Below are positions 16,246 to 24,320 of a stretch of 64,000 bases of DNA, one piece after another. Position 1 is the stretch's first letter; each line of letters begins with the position of its first letter. The DNA is from Halomonas sp. LBP4 (GTDB taxonomy: Bacteria; Pseudomonadota; Gammaproteobacteria; Pseudomonadales; Halomonadaceae): NCBI RefSeq assembly GCF_003202205.1, contig NZ_PDOG01000006.1:105068-169067 (forward strand), written 5' to 3'. The notes under the pieces were generated by a model that was given only the letters and a program-made list of their open reading frames with translations, was not told the DNA's origin and ran no database searches. The position numbers were made by a program, and so were the translations under genes.

Positions 16246-17106
16246 CTAGAAAACATAGACGAACAGGAACAGGCCGATCCATACCGCGTCGACGAAGTGC
16301 CAGTACCAGGCGGCTGCCTCGAAGCCGAAATGGTCACCGGCCGCGAAGTGGCCACGCAGCACCCGCCCCAGCATCACGGCCAGGATAATGGTGCCGATGA
16401 TGACATGGAGGCCATGGAAGCCGGTCAGGATGAAGAAGGTCGCCCCGTAGATACCCGCCTGCAGGGTGATGCCGTAGTGGGCATAGGCCTCGTAGTACTC
16501 GACGCCCTGGATGGTGATGAAGCAGAGCCCCAGCAGCACGGTGCAGGCAAGCCAGTTTCGCGTCGTTGACCGGTAGCCCTCCTTCAGCCCCTCGTGGGCC
16601 ACGGTCAGGGTGATGCTGGAACTGACCAGGATCAGGGTATTGACCAGCGGCAGCTGCCAGGGGCTGAAGGTCTCCACGGGGCCCGCGATGGACGAATCCG
16701 GCGGATTCATCAAGGGCCAGCTGGCGGTGAAGTCGGGCCACAGGAGCGCCGCGACCCCCTTGGCACCCTCGCCATCCAGCCAGGGGATGGCGAAGTTGCG
16801 CACATAGAAGAGCGTACCGAAGAAGGCGGCGAAGAACATCACTTCGGAGAAGATGAACCAGCCCATTCCCCAGCGGAAGGAGCGATCCATCTGGGCATCG
16901 TAGAGCCCCCGGCGGGACTCCCGGATCACGTCACGGAACCACAGGGTCATGACCGCCAGTACCCCCACGAGCCCCGCCGCCATCATCGGGGTTCCGCGCC
17001 CGTGCACCAGCACCATCCCGGTCCCGGTCATCATCACGCCGAGCGCGAGCGAAGCCAGTATCGGCCACTTGCTGCTTGCGGGAACATAATAGCTGCCACC
17101 ACTCAT
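16246..17106 (-). CDS. ctaE: Cytochrome c oxidase subunit III
   Basis: 286 residues, seven transmembrane helices, the mitochondrial-type subunit III. Recognisable text includes WFRDVIRESRRGLYD, MGWFIFSEVMFFAAFFGTLFYVR, EYYEAYAHYGITLQAGIYGATFFILTGFHGLHVIIG and the end AAAWYWHFVDAVWIGLFLFVYVF. Subunit III stabilises the proton uptake side of subunit I. It overlaps ctaG by 4 bases, so it is in the ctaC-ctaD-ctaG-ctaE operon. ctaG sits directly upstream, as in Pseudomonas. Confidence 0.97.
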   Translation of the reverse strand: MSGGSYYVPASSKWPILASLALGVMMTGTGMVLVHGRGTPMMAAGLVGVLAVMTLWFRDVIRESRRGLYDAQMDRSFRWGMGWFIFSEVMFFAAFFGTLFYVRNFAIPWLDGEGAKGVAALLWPDFTASWPLMNPPDSSIAGPVETFSPWQLPLVNTLILVSSSITLTVAHEGLKEGYRSTTRNWLACTVLLGLCFITIQGVEYYEAYAHYGITLQAGIYGATFFILTGFHGLHVIIGTIILAVMLGRVLRGHFAAGDHFGFEAAAWYWHFVDAVWIGLFLFVYVF

Positions 17107-17705
17107 GCCTCATCTCCTTTGCCGGCAGTCACCTGCGCCCGCCGGGGAGCTCGAGCATCGGTGACCGGATACAGGGTATAGACCAGGGTTACGGTATTGA
17201 CGTCGGGGGGCAGGTCGCGCGCCAACTGGAAGACCAGCGGCAGCTCGAGACGCTCGCCGGCCTCCAGGTGCTGCTCGTCGAAGCAGAAGCAACTGACCTT
17301 GCGCAGGTGACGCGACGCCCGGGAGGGAGAGACGCTGGGTACCGCCCGTGCCCGGCTGGCTTCTGCGCTCTGGTTGCGGAAGGTGAAGTTGATCTCGCTG
17401 GTCTGGCCCGGGTGGACCCGCACCTGACGCGTCTCCACCTCCAGGCGCCATGGCAGGCCGGAACTGCCGCGGGTAATGAACTGGACGGTGACGTAGCGAG
17501 AGTCATCCACGCCCTCGTGGATGATGGCCTGGGCCGTGTTGTCCACCTTGCCGTTGATGCCGGTGACCTGGCAGAAGACGTCATACAGCGGCACCAGCGC
17601 GAAGGCGAAGGCGAACATGCCGATCAGCGCCGCCACGGAGCGCACGACCGTACGCCTGACACCGAGCTTGTGCGAATCGGTGGCACCGTGATCCCGGTGG
17701 CTCAT
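17103..17705 (-). CDS. ctaG: Cytochrome c oxidase assembly protein CtaG/Cox11
   Basis: 200 residues. A single N-terminal transmembrane helix (about 22-42) is followed by an immunoglobulin-like periplasmic domain. The copper-binding C-x-C in KVSCFCFDEQ (C139, C141) and the further cysteine in YDVFCQVTGI (C45) are present. Cox11 delivers copper to the CuB site of subunit I. It lies 12 bases after ctaD and overlaps ctaE by 4 bases, so it is cotranscribed with its target. Confidence 0.96.
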   Translation of the reverse strand: MSHRDHGATDSHKLGVRRTVVRSVAALIGMFAFAFALVPLYDVFCQVTGINGKVDNTAQAIIHEGVDDSRYVTVQFITRGSSGLPWRLEVETRQVRVHPGQTSEINFTFRNQSAEASRARAVPSVSPSRASRHLRKVSCFCFDEQHLEAGERLELPLVFQLARDLPPDVNTVTLVYTLYPVTDARAPRRAQVTAGKGDEA

Positions 17706-17717
17706 GGCATCCTCGCG

Positions 17718-19349
17718 TCAGTGCACATGGGGACTGAAGGTGGGTGGCGTATCGAAGGTGTGCAACGGGGCTGGACTCGGCACGCTCCACTCCAGGTCCT
17801 CGGCGCCGTCCCAGGCCTTGGCCGGCGCCTTCTCTCCCCCGCGGACGCAGAGGACCACCACCGCCACGAACACCAGTTGCGACGCGCCGAACAGGAAGGC
17901 GCCGAGGCTCGACACCAGGTTGAAGTCGGCAAACTGCAGGGCGTAATCGGGGATGCGTCGCGGCATCCCGGCGAGGCCCGAGAAGTGCATGGGGAAGAAG
18001 GTCAGGTTGACCCCGATCACCGACAGCCAGAAATGCCACTGCGACAGCCGCACATTGGGATAGTGGCCGGTCCATTTGGGCAGCCAGTAGTAGACCCCGG
18101 CCATGATCGCGAACACCGCCCCCGGCACCAGCACATAGTGGAAATGCGCCACCACGAAGTAGGTGTCGTGGTACTGGAAGTCGGCCGGCGCGATCGCCAG
18201 CATCAGCCCGGAGAAGCCGCCGATGGTGAACAGCACCACGAAGGCCAGGGCAAACAGCATCGGCGGCTCGAAGGAGATCGAGCCGCGAAACAGCGTGGTG
18301 ATCCAGTTGAACACCTTCACCCCGGTGGGTACGGCGATCAGCATGGTGGTGTACATGAAGAACAGCTCGGCCACCAGCGGCAAGCCGACCGCGAACATGT
18401 GATGGGCCCAGACCAGGAATGACAGCAGGGCAATGGAGGCCGTGGCATAGACCATGGAGGCATAACCGAACAGCGGCTTGCGGGCGAAGGTGGGAATGAT
18501 CGCCGAGACGATGCCGAACGCCGGCAGGATCATGATGTACACCTCGGGATGCCCGAAGAACCAGAACAGGTGCTGGAAGAGCACCGGGTCGCCGCCGCCG
18601 GCCGCATTGAAGAAGCTGGTGCCGAAGTTGATGTCCATCAGCATCATGGTGATCACCCCGGCCAGCACCGGCATCACGGCAATCAGCAGGAAGGCGGTGA
18701 TCAGCCAGGTCCAGACGAACAGCGGCATGTCCATCAGGCGCATGCCCGGGGCACGCAGGTTGAGGATGGTGGCGATGATGTTGATCGCCCCGAGGATCGA
18801 GCTGATGCCGGCCATGTGCAGCGAGAGAATGAAGAAGGTGGTCGACGGTGGCGCATAGGTGGTGGACAGCGGCGCGTAGAAGGTCCAGCCGAAGTCCGGC
18901 CCGCCCCCCGGCATCAGCAGGGTGGAAAGCAGCAGCAGGAAGGCTATCGGCAACAGCCAGAAGCTGAAGTTGTTGAGTCGCGGCAGGGCCATGTCCGGCG
19001 CGCCGATCTGCAACGGCACCATCCAGTTGGCCAGTCCCACGAAGCCCGGCATCACCGCACCGAAGACCATGATCAGGCCATGCATGGTGGTCATCTGGTT
19101 GAAGAAATCGGGGTTCACCAGCTGCAGGCCGGGCTGGAACAGCTCGGCGCGCACCACCATGGCAAAGATGCCGCCGATGAAGAACATGATCAGCGAGAAG
19201 ATCAGGTAGAGGCTGCCGATCTCCTTGTGGTTGGTGGTCAGCAGCCAGCGCAGCATGCCCCTGGGCGGCGCGTGATGGGCGGCGGCACCGCCGGCAGTAG
19301 CAGCGGAGCTGTGTTCAAGGGGTGGCTGCGGGGGTAACTTGGGCGCCAT
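17718..19349 (-). CDS. ctaD: Cytochrome c oxidase subunit I (aa3-type)
   Basis: 543 residues, about twelve transmembrane helices. Ligands visible: heme a His90 (TTMHG), CuB ligand and crosslinked pair in FFGHPEVY (H267, Y271; proton-channel E269), and HH316-317 in VWAHHMF. GHFHYVLV near the C-terminus carries the remaining heme ligands. The set of residues indicates an A-family proton-pumping oxidase. ATG 19349 with AGGAGA upstream is chosen; a longer open frame would run into ctaC and is not real. It is 56 bases downstream of ctaC. Confidence 0.98.
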   Translation of the reverse strand: MAPKLPPQPPLEHSSAATAGGAAAHHAPPRGMLRWLLTTNHKEIGSLYLIFSLIMFFIGGIFAMVVRAELFQPGLQLVNPDFFNQMTTMHGLIMVFGAVMPGFVGLANWMVPLQIGAPDMALPRLNNFSFWLLPIAFLLLLSTLLMPGGGPDFGWTFYAPLSTTYAPPSTTFFILSLHMAGISSILGAINIIATILNLRAPGMRLMDMPLFVWTWLITAFLLIAVMPVLAGVITMMLMDINFGTSFFNAAGGGDPVLFQHLFWFFGHPEVYIMILPAFGIVSAIIPTFARKPLFGYASMVYATASIALLSFLVWAHHMFAVGLPLVAELFFMYTTMLIAVPTGVKVFNWITTLFRGSISFEPPMLFALAFVVLFTIGGFSGLMLAIAPADFQYHDTYFVVAHFHYVLVPGAVFAIMAGVYYWLPKWTGHYPNVRLSQWHFWLSVIGVNLTFFPMHFSGLAGMPRRIPDYALQFADFNLVSSLGAFLFGASQLVFVAVVVLCVRGGEKAPAKAWDGAEDLEWSVPSPAPLHTFDTPPTFSPHVH

Positions 19350-19405
19350 CGGCACTCTCCTGAATGCGTTGTTCTTGTCAGGGTCACGGAATCGCTCGGC
19401 CTGCT

Positions 19406-20524
19406 CTATTGCGCCAGCTGCTCGGCGACGTCTGAAGGCTGCACCACATCGCCGGTGTCGTTGCCCCAGGCGTTGCGGGTGAAGGTCGCCACGGCAGCGA
19501 TCTCGACCGGGTTCAGGGTATTGCGGAAGGACGGCATGGCCGTACCCGAGACACCGTTGATGATGGTCTGGACATGCCACTCGACGTCGCCGATCAGGCG
19601 TTCGTTGCCGGCCAGGCTCGGGAAGGCGGGCGGCGCCCCCTGACCTTCGGGCTGATGGCAGGAGGCACAGATGCTGCTGTAGACGGCTTCGCCCCGCTCC
19701 ATCAACTCGTCGAGCTCCCAGTCGCGATCGACACCCAACGCCTCCTCGGCGGCAGCCTCCTTGCGCTCGGCCAGCCAGTCGTCGAACTCTTCCCCTTCCA
19801 TGGCATGCACCACGACCGGCATGAAGCCGTGGTTGATGCCGCACAGCTCGGCGCACTGGCCGCGGTAGATGCCGGGCTCGCTGATGTTCACCCAGTTCTC
19901 GTTGATGAAGCCGGGGATGGTGTCCTGCTTGACGGCCAGGTCCGGCACCCACCAGGAGTGGAGGACGTCATCCGATGTCATCAAGAAGCGCACCTTGCGG
20001 TCGGTCGGCAGCACCAGGGGCTCGTCGACTTCCAGCAGGTAATGCTCGCCGCGCGCCTCCTCGCCGCGAACCTGTGCCCGGGGTGTACTCAGGTTGGAGG
20101 TAAACGCCACGTCCTCACCGAGGTATTCGTAGCGCCAGCGCCACTGCTGCCCGGTGATCATCACATCGAGCTCGGCATCGGAGGCGTCGTACATCTGCAC
20201 GAGGGTGGCGGTGGCGGGCACCGCCATGCCCACCAGGATCAGCAGCGGGATGGCCGTCCAGAGCACTTCGACGGTGGTGTGCTCATGAAAATTGTCGGCC
20301 TTGGCGCCCCGCGAGCGACGGAAGCGAAACAGGGAATAGAACATCACCCCGAAGACCACCACGCCGATGGCCACGCAGATCCAGAAGATCGTCATGTGCA
20401 GGGAGAATATCTCGCGACTCAGGTCCGTCACCCCGACCGGCATGTTCCAGCCGTTGGCCAGCGCCAGCGGGCTGAGCCCGGCCAGGATACAGCACCCCGC
20501 CATCCACACGAGCAACGTGCGCAT
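19406..20524 (-). CDS. ctaC: Cytochrome c oxidase subunit II with one C-terminal cytochrome c domain (caa3-like)
   Basis: 372 residues. A signal sequence (1-23) and two transmembrane helices (about 45-66 and 88-110) lead to a periplasmic cupredoxin domain. CuA ligands are H189, C224, C228, H232 and M235 in CAELCGINHGFM. An added cytochrome c domain (about 270-365) carries CASCH (286-290). It accepts electrons from cytochrome c and passes them to heme a. ATG 20524 is preceded by AAGGAGG. It is the first gene of the oxidase operon. Frameshifted overlap frames are shadows. Confidence 0.97.
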   Translation of the reverse strand: MRTLLVWMAGCCILAGLSPLALANGWNMPVGVTDLSREIFSLHMTIFWICVAIGVVVFGVMFYSLFRFRRSRGAKADNFHEHTTVEVLWTAIPLLILVGMAVPATATLVQMYDASDAELDVMITGQQWRWRYEYLGEDVAFTSNLSTPRAQVRGEEARGEHYLLEVDEPLVLPTDRKVRFLMTSDDVLHSWWVPDLAVKQDTIPGFINENWVNISEPGIYRGQCAELCGINHGFMPVVVHAMEGEEFDDWLAERKEAAAEEALGVDRDWELDELMERGEAVYSSICASCHQPEGQGAPPAFPSLAGNERLIGDVEWHVQTIINGVSGTAMPSFRNTLNPVEIAAVATFTRNAWGNDTGDVVQPSDVAEQLAQ

Positions 20525-20648
20525 CGGCGCCTCCTTGTCGTCGTTATTGTCGTCAACCACCAAGGCTCCAGGGACACCGCCAGGATCGTGGAGCCATCAC
20601 CCCTATTGTTACTCTTTCTCTTAATTAGTTTTTTCAAGATACAGGACG

Positions 20649-20654
20649 ATTATA
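20649..20654 (-). promoter_or_regulatory. Candidate -10 element of the ctaC operon
   Basis: A perfect TATAAT reads on the minus strand 125 bases before the ctaC start, inside a marked AT-rich stretch (about 20595-20700). No good -35 box is seen at 16-18 bases, so an activator may be needed, or the promoter is elsewhere in this stretch. Confidence 0.4.
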
Positions 20655-20736
20655 GAAGAGGTACAGGATTCGTCTCTCGACATCAATACCATAAACCGTT
20701 AACGCCGGCTTCAACGCTGTCACCCCGGGCAGGCGC

Positions 20737-20910
20737 TCAGCGGGCGGCAAGGTTCGCCACCAGGGCCACCAGCCCCACCAGGACCAGCGTCATGACGATC
20801 CCCACGGCGATGAAAACGACGGGGCGTCCCGTCTCGAAGTCCGTCCGGCGCTGTCGCTCCTTCTGCACGCCGAAGAAGGCGGCCAACACCGACTTGATCA
20901 CGCTCCACAT
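20737..20910 (-). CDS. DUF2970 family small membrane protein
   Basis: 57 residues. The N-terminal MWSVIKSVLAAFFGVQKERQ and then DFETGRPVVFIAVG lead into one strong transmembrane helix (about 33-54, IVMTLVLVGLVALVANLAA). This pattern is that of DUF2970, a family of unknown function. ATG 20910 with AAGGAG ten bases upstream is chosen over a longer frame. It lies 212 bases upstream of ctaC on the same strand, but the putative operon promoter lies between them. Confidence 0.82.
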   Translation of the reverse strand: MWSVIKSVLAAFFGVQKERQRRTDFETGRPVVFIAVGIVMTLVLVGLVALVANLAAR

Positions 20911-21107
20911 TGCGGCTCTCTCCTTCTGCCCGACCATCACGCTCGTTCTTTGGTCGCAGGTGGGTACCGGCACCTTGACCGGCATCAGGTGGGCAACCAA
21001 CAGCCTCGCGAGGAGCAGGCAAGGCATCGGCCGCCACCTATACTTTACATGTGTCTTTTCCACCTCACGACTGCCCCCGTCACGCCGGCAGACACAGGAG
21101 CCCGCTC

Positions 21108-21467
21108 ATGAGCAACCGCAAACCGACCTCCCCCACCCCGGCAATGCCCGCGACCGAACCGATGCTGGCATGGTGGCAGCAACAGTGGCTACAGAGTGCC
21201 AGCCCCCTGGCCCGCATGCAGCTGGCCTGGATGGAGAGCCTCGCCGAGGCCATGCAGTTCGAGGCCCAGTACTTCAAGACCATGGCGGAGAGCGGCCAAC
21301 GAATGGCCGAATGCGTCGGCGGCGAGGACGCGCCCAGCACGCCTGCCGAGGTGCAGGAGTGCTACCAGAAGCTGGTCAAGGACGTCACCGATGCCCAGAT
21401 GAAGCGAATGGAAAAGGCCACCCAGCTCTCCCACGAGTTCCGCGAGCGGATCTGGGAGGAGCTCTGA
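21108..21467 (+). CDS. Uncharacterised helical protein, phasin-like
   Basis: 119 residues with no signal peptide or transmembrane helix. The N-terminal 18 residues are Pro/Ser/Thr-rich. The rest is predicted amphipathic helix rich in Gln, Met and Ala (AWWQQQWLQSASPLARMQLAW, FKTMAESGQRMAEC, MKRMEKATQLSHEF). This resembles short phasins that coat polyhydroxyalkanoate granules, but no family signature is certain. An ACAGGAG ribosome binding site precedes ATG 21108. It is monocistronic, and its end meets lrgB 25 bases away on the other strand. The function is not assigned. Confidence 0.7.
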   Translation: MSNRKPTSPTPAMPATEPMLAWWQQQWLQSASPLARMQLAWMESLAEAMQFEAQYFKTMAESGQRMAECVGGEDAPSTPAEVQECYQKLVKDVTDAQMKRMEKATQLSHEFRERIWEEL

Positions 21468-21492
21468 GCCCACAGCGCCATCATGCCGGCGA

Positions 21493-22224
21493 TCAGTGGA
21501 GCCCGAAGAGACGCGCCAACAACGGCAGCAGGAAGGCCGTCAGCAGACCGGTCAGGCCCATGGCAAGCCCCGAGAAGGCACCGGCCACGGCACCGATGCG
21601 AGCAAAGGCATGGGCCGTGCCGAAGCCATGCGCCGACAGGCCCAGGGTGAAGCCCTGCACCGCCGGATCGCGCACCCGCAGCAGGCGGAAGACCCAGGGG
21701 GCCAGGGCGCACCCGATGGAGCCGGTCAACAGCACCAGGCCAGCGGCCAGCGAGGGGATCCCGCCGATCTGCTCGGCGATGCCCATGGCGATCGGCGAGG
21801 TCACCGAACGAGGAGCCAGCGACAGCAGGGTCTCGGCGCGCGCGCCCAGGAGCATGGCCAGCCCCAGGGTCGAGCCCACGGCAGTGACGATGCCGGCCCC
21901 ACAGGCCAGCAGCAACGGGACCAGCAGGCGACGCACCCGCTCGCGATGGTCATAGAGCGGAATGGCCAGGGCCACGGTGGCGGGCCCGAGCAGGAAGTGG
22001 ATGAACTGGGCCCCCTCGAAGTAGGTGGAATAGTCCATGTCCACCAGCAGCAGGAAGGCGATCAGCAGGACAATGGAGAGGGTCACCGGATGCAGCAGCG
22101 AGGTTCCGCCCAGCGCACGATTGATCCGCACCGCGGCAGTGAAGGCCAGCAGCGTCACCAGCAACGACAATAGCGGATGCCCGGAGAGATAGACCCATAG
22201 CTGATCCAGGGCCGCGACCTTCAT
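21493..22224 (-). CDS. LrgB-family membrane protein
   Basis: 243 residues, about six to seven transmembrane segments. The conserved central text SLAPRSVTSPIAMGIAEQIGG and the C-terminal GLSAHGFGTAHAFA match the LrgB/CidB/YohK family. These proteins work with LrgA-type partners in murein hydrolase control or in export of small organic acids; the true activity here is unknown. It overlaps the lrgA-like gene by 4 bases. The pair follows the second oxidase operon on the same strand, 25 bases after its last gene. Confidence 0.93.
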   Translation of the reverse strand: MKVAALDQLWVYLSGHPLLSLLVTLLAFTAAVRINRALGGTSLLHPVTLSIVLLIAFLLLVDMDYSTYFEGAQFIHFLLGPATVALAIPLYDHRERVRRLLVPLLLACGAGIVTAVGSTLGLAMLLGARAETLLSLAPRSVTSPIAMGIAEQIGGIPSLAAGLVLLTGSIGCALAPWVFRLLRVRDPAVQGFTLGLSAHGFGTAHAFARIGAVAGAFSGLAMGLTGLLTAFLLPLLARLFGLH

Positions 22225-22577
22225 GATCGCCCTCCCTGCCGGCGATTCAACCGCTCGAGCAACCAGCCGGTGACCGCCAGGGTGACGGCCGTGGAAACCA
22301 CCAGGGTCACCAGGATAGGCCAGAGGTCGAGACCGATCAGCTCGAAATGCCCCATCAGGCCGACTCCCGCCGGCACGAACAGCAGCGTCAGGTAGCGCAA
22401 CAGCCCCTCACCGGTCATGCGCAGGCTATCCGGCACCTTGCCACGGATCATCAGCCCCGCCAGCAGGATCACCATGCCGATCACCGGCCCCGGCACGGGC
22501 AGGACAAGGCCACGGGCGACCAGCTCACCGAGGAACTGGCAGGCCAGCAGCACGCTCATGCCCATGATCAACGGCAC
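22221..22577 (-). CDS. CidA/LrgA-family holin-like membrane protein
   Basis: 118 residues with four hydrophobic segments. LACQFLGELVARGLVLPVPGPVIGMVILL is the family signature near the N-terminus; PAGVGLMGHFELI is the typical central loop. It is translationally coupled to the lrgB-like gene (ATGA overlap). It is named a holin-like partner of LrgB by family. Its start lies 25 bases beyond the stop of the oxidase subunit IV gene, so it may be at the tail of that operon. Confidence 0.92.
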   Translation of the reverse strand: MPLIMGMSVLLACQFLGELVARGLVLPVPGPVIGMVILLAGLMIRGKVPDSLRMTGEGLLRYLTLLFVPAGVGLMGHFELIGLDLWPILVTLVVSTAVTLAVTGWLLERLNRRQGGRS

Positions 22578-22602
22578 GCTCGCCCCCCCGGTCGTCTATC
22601 CA

Positions 22603-22920
22603 TCAATTGGCGAAGAAGGTCAGGCGCATCACCAGCGTATGGTTCGACTCCAGCATCATCAGCCCCATCAGGAACAACAGCACCCCCGGTGGCACCAGCA
22701 CGACACTGATGATCGCCAGCCGCTCCCAGACCATATGCATGAATACCGCGATGATCAGGCCGGCCTTCATCAGCATGAACAGCGTGATCAGGGTCCACTT
22801 GAGGTAGCCCTCCATCCCCACATAGTCGACCAGGTAGGAGAACACGCTGAGCACGAACAACAGGAACCAGATCCATAGATAGACCCGCAGTGGATGCTGC
22901 TGATGTCCTTCACTCGCCAT
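22603..22920 (-). CDS. Cytochrome c oxidase subunit IV (prokaryotic type)
   Basis: 105 residues, three transmembrane helices (about 13-32, 41-62 and 69-90). HPLRVYLWIWFLLFVLSVFSYLVDY and LMKAGLIIAVFMHMVWERLAI match the small CyoD/COX4 family. It is part of the second heme-copper oxidase and follows its subunit III gene by 18 bases. Confidence 0.9.
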   Translation of the reverse strand: MASEGHQQHPLRVYLWIWFLLFVLSVFSYLVDYVGMEGYLKWTLITLFMLMKAGLIIAVFMHMVWERLAIISVVLVPPGVLLFLMGLMMLESNHTLVMRLTFFAN

Positions 22921-22938
22921 GACGACCTCCCCGGGGTG

Positions 22939-23646
22939 CTACCACAGATAGAAGAACGCGAAGATGAATACCCACACCAGGTCCACGAAGTGCCAGTACA
23001 GGCCGAGGGTCTCGACCATCTCGTAGCGGCCCTTGCGGCCGGTGAGAAAGCCGGGACGCTGGTCGTCCAGCGCCCCCCGCACGACCTTGACCGCCATGAT
23101 CACCAGAAACAGCACCCCGAAGCTCACATGGGTGCCGTGGAAGCCGGTGATCAGGAAGAACGCCGCCCCGAACTGGGCCGTGCCCCAGGGGTTCCCCCAG
23201 GGCCGGACACCCTCCTCGATCAGCTTGGTCCATTCGAACGCCTGCAAGCCGACGAAGGAGGCACCGAGCAGTGCGGTCAGGATCAGCAGCACGGCGGTCA
23301 TGCGACGGTTCTTTTCGTAACCGTACTTGACCGCCAGCGCCATGGTGCCGCTGCTACTGATCAGGATGAAGGTCATGATCGCGATCAACAGCAAGGGAAC
23401 CTGTTGCCCGCCCACGTGCAGGGCGAAGACCTCGCTGGCATCCGGCCAGGTGTCGGTGGTCGACATGCGCATCGTCATGTAGCCGACCAGGAAACAGGCG
23501 AAGATGAAGATATCGCTCAACAGGAAGATCCACATCATCGCCTTGCCCCAGGGGACATTGAAGACCCGCCGGTCCGAGGACCAGTCCGAGACGAGGCCCC
23601 TCACCCCCTCGGGCGAACCGGGACCATGGGAACCAGGATTGGCCAT
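22939..23646 (-). CDS. Heme-copper oxidase subunit III (second oxidase)
   Basis: 235 residues with five to seven transmembrane helices. Recognisable segments are WGKAMMWIFLLSDIFIFACFLVGYMTMR, FEWTKLIEEG, FFLITGFHGTHVSFGVLFLVI and GLYWHFVDLVWVFIFAFFYLW. This is the short CyoC/CoxC type. ATG 23646 is chosen; the longer frame overlaps the preceding gene without homology. It sits 14 bases after another subunit III-like gene, so this operon encodes two such proteins. Confidence 0.93.
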   Translation of the reverse strand: MANPGSHGPGSPEGVRGLVSDWSSDRRVFNVPWGKAMMWIFLLSDIFIFACFLVGYMTMRMSTTDTWPDASEVFALHVGGQQVPLLLIAIMTFILISSSGTMALAVKYGYEKNRRMTAVLLILTALLGASFVGLQAFEWTKLIEEGVRPWGNPWGTAQFGAAFFLITGFHGTHVSFGVLFLVIMAVKVVRGALDDQRPGFLTGRKGRYEMVETLGLYWHFVDLVWVFIFAFFYLW

Positions 23647-23660
23647 CGCTTGCCCTCCTG

Positions 23661-24320
23661 TCAGGTCGACAACACCAGCATGAAGAGAATGCCCCACACC
23701 ACCAGCAGGTAATGCCAGTACAGCGCGCACAGCTCGACGCTGCCGCACAACCGCTCGGGCGTGGCGCCCCCCCTGAAGCGGAACAGTGTCCTGGCCCAGA
23801 CGACCAGGCCGCCCAGCAGGTGCAGACCATGCAGGGCGGTCAGCAGGTAGAAGAAGGCATTGGCCGGGTTGGCCGCCAGGTAGTGGCCCGCCGCCTCGAG
23901 CTGCCACCAGACCAGGCCCTGGCCGAGGACAAAGGCAATGCTACAGGCCCCGCCAGCGATCAGGCCGATGCCGAGTTCACCGCGCCTGCCGTGCCGGGCC
24001 GCCCCCCAGGCCCGCTGCAGGGCCAGGCTGCCCAGCACCAGCAGCGCGGTGTTGAACCAGAGCAGCCCCGGCGTCGGCAGCGACCGCCAGTCGGCGCCCA
24101 TTTCCATGCGCATCATGTAGGCGCTGATGGTCAGGGCGAACAGCGATGTCGCCACCGCCAGGAACACTGCCAGCCCCACCCGAGGCGCCGTCACCGCCGC
24201 CGGCCGCTCACCGAGCGCGCCGCCCGGCACCTCCCAGGGCCTGACATTGATCGAGTGACTGAACAGCCAGCCACCGAACAGCGCCATCAGCAGCGACAGG
24301 AAGACCAGCGAGATGATCAT
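23661..24320 (-). CDS. Subunit III-like membrane protein of the second oxidase
   Basis: 219 residues, about six transmembrane helices. The C-terminal half has the subunit III pattern: NPANAFFYLLTALHGLHLLGGLVVWART and VELCALYWHYLLVVWGILFMLVLST. The N-terminal half (SLLMALFGGWLFSHSINVRPW) is unlike subunit III and may be a separate two-helix anchor. It overlaps the subunit I gene by 4 bases (ATGA). It is either a second subunit III or a diverged accessory subunit. Confidence 0.88.
   Translation of the reverse strand: MIISLVFLSLLMALFGGWLFSHSINVRPWEVPGGALGERPAAVTAPRVGLAVFLAVATSLFALTISAYMMRMEMGADWRSLPTPGLLWFNTALLVLGSLALQRAWGAARHGRRGELGIGLIAGGACSIAFVLGQGLVWWQLEAAGHYLAANPANAFFYLLTALHGLHLLGGLVVWARTLFRFRGGATPERLCGSVELCALYWHYLLVVWGILFMLVLST

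Noticed and set aside
20681..20686. TTGATG as a -35 box for the ctaC promoter
   Set aside because: It is 26 bases from the TATAAT at 20649-20654, too far for a sigma-70 promoter.
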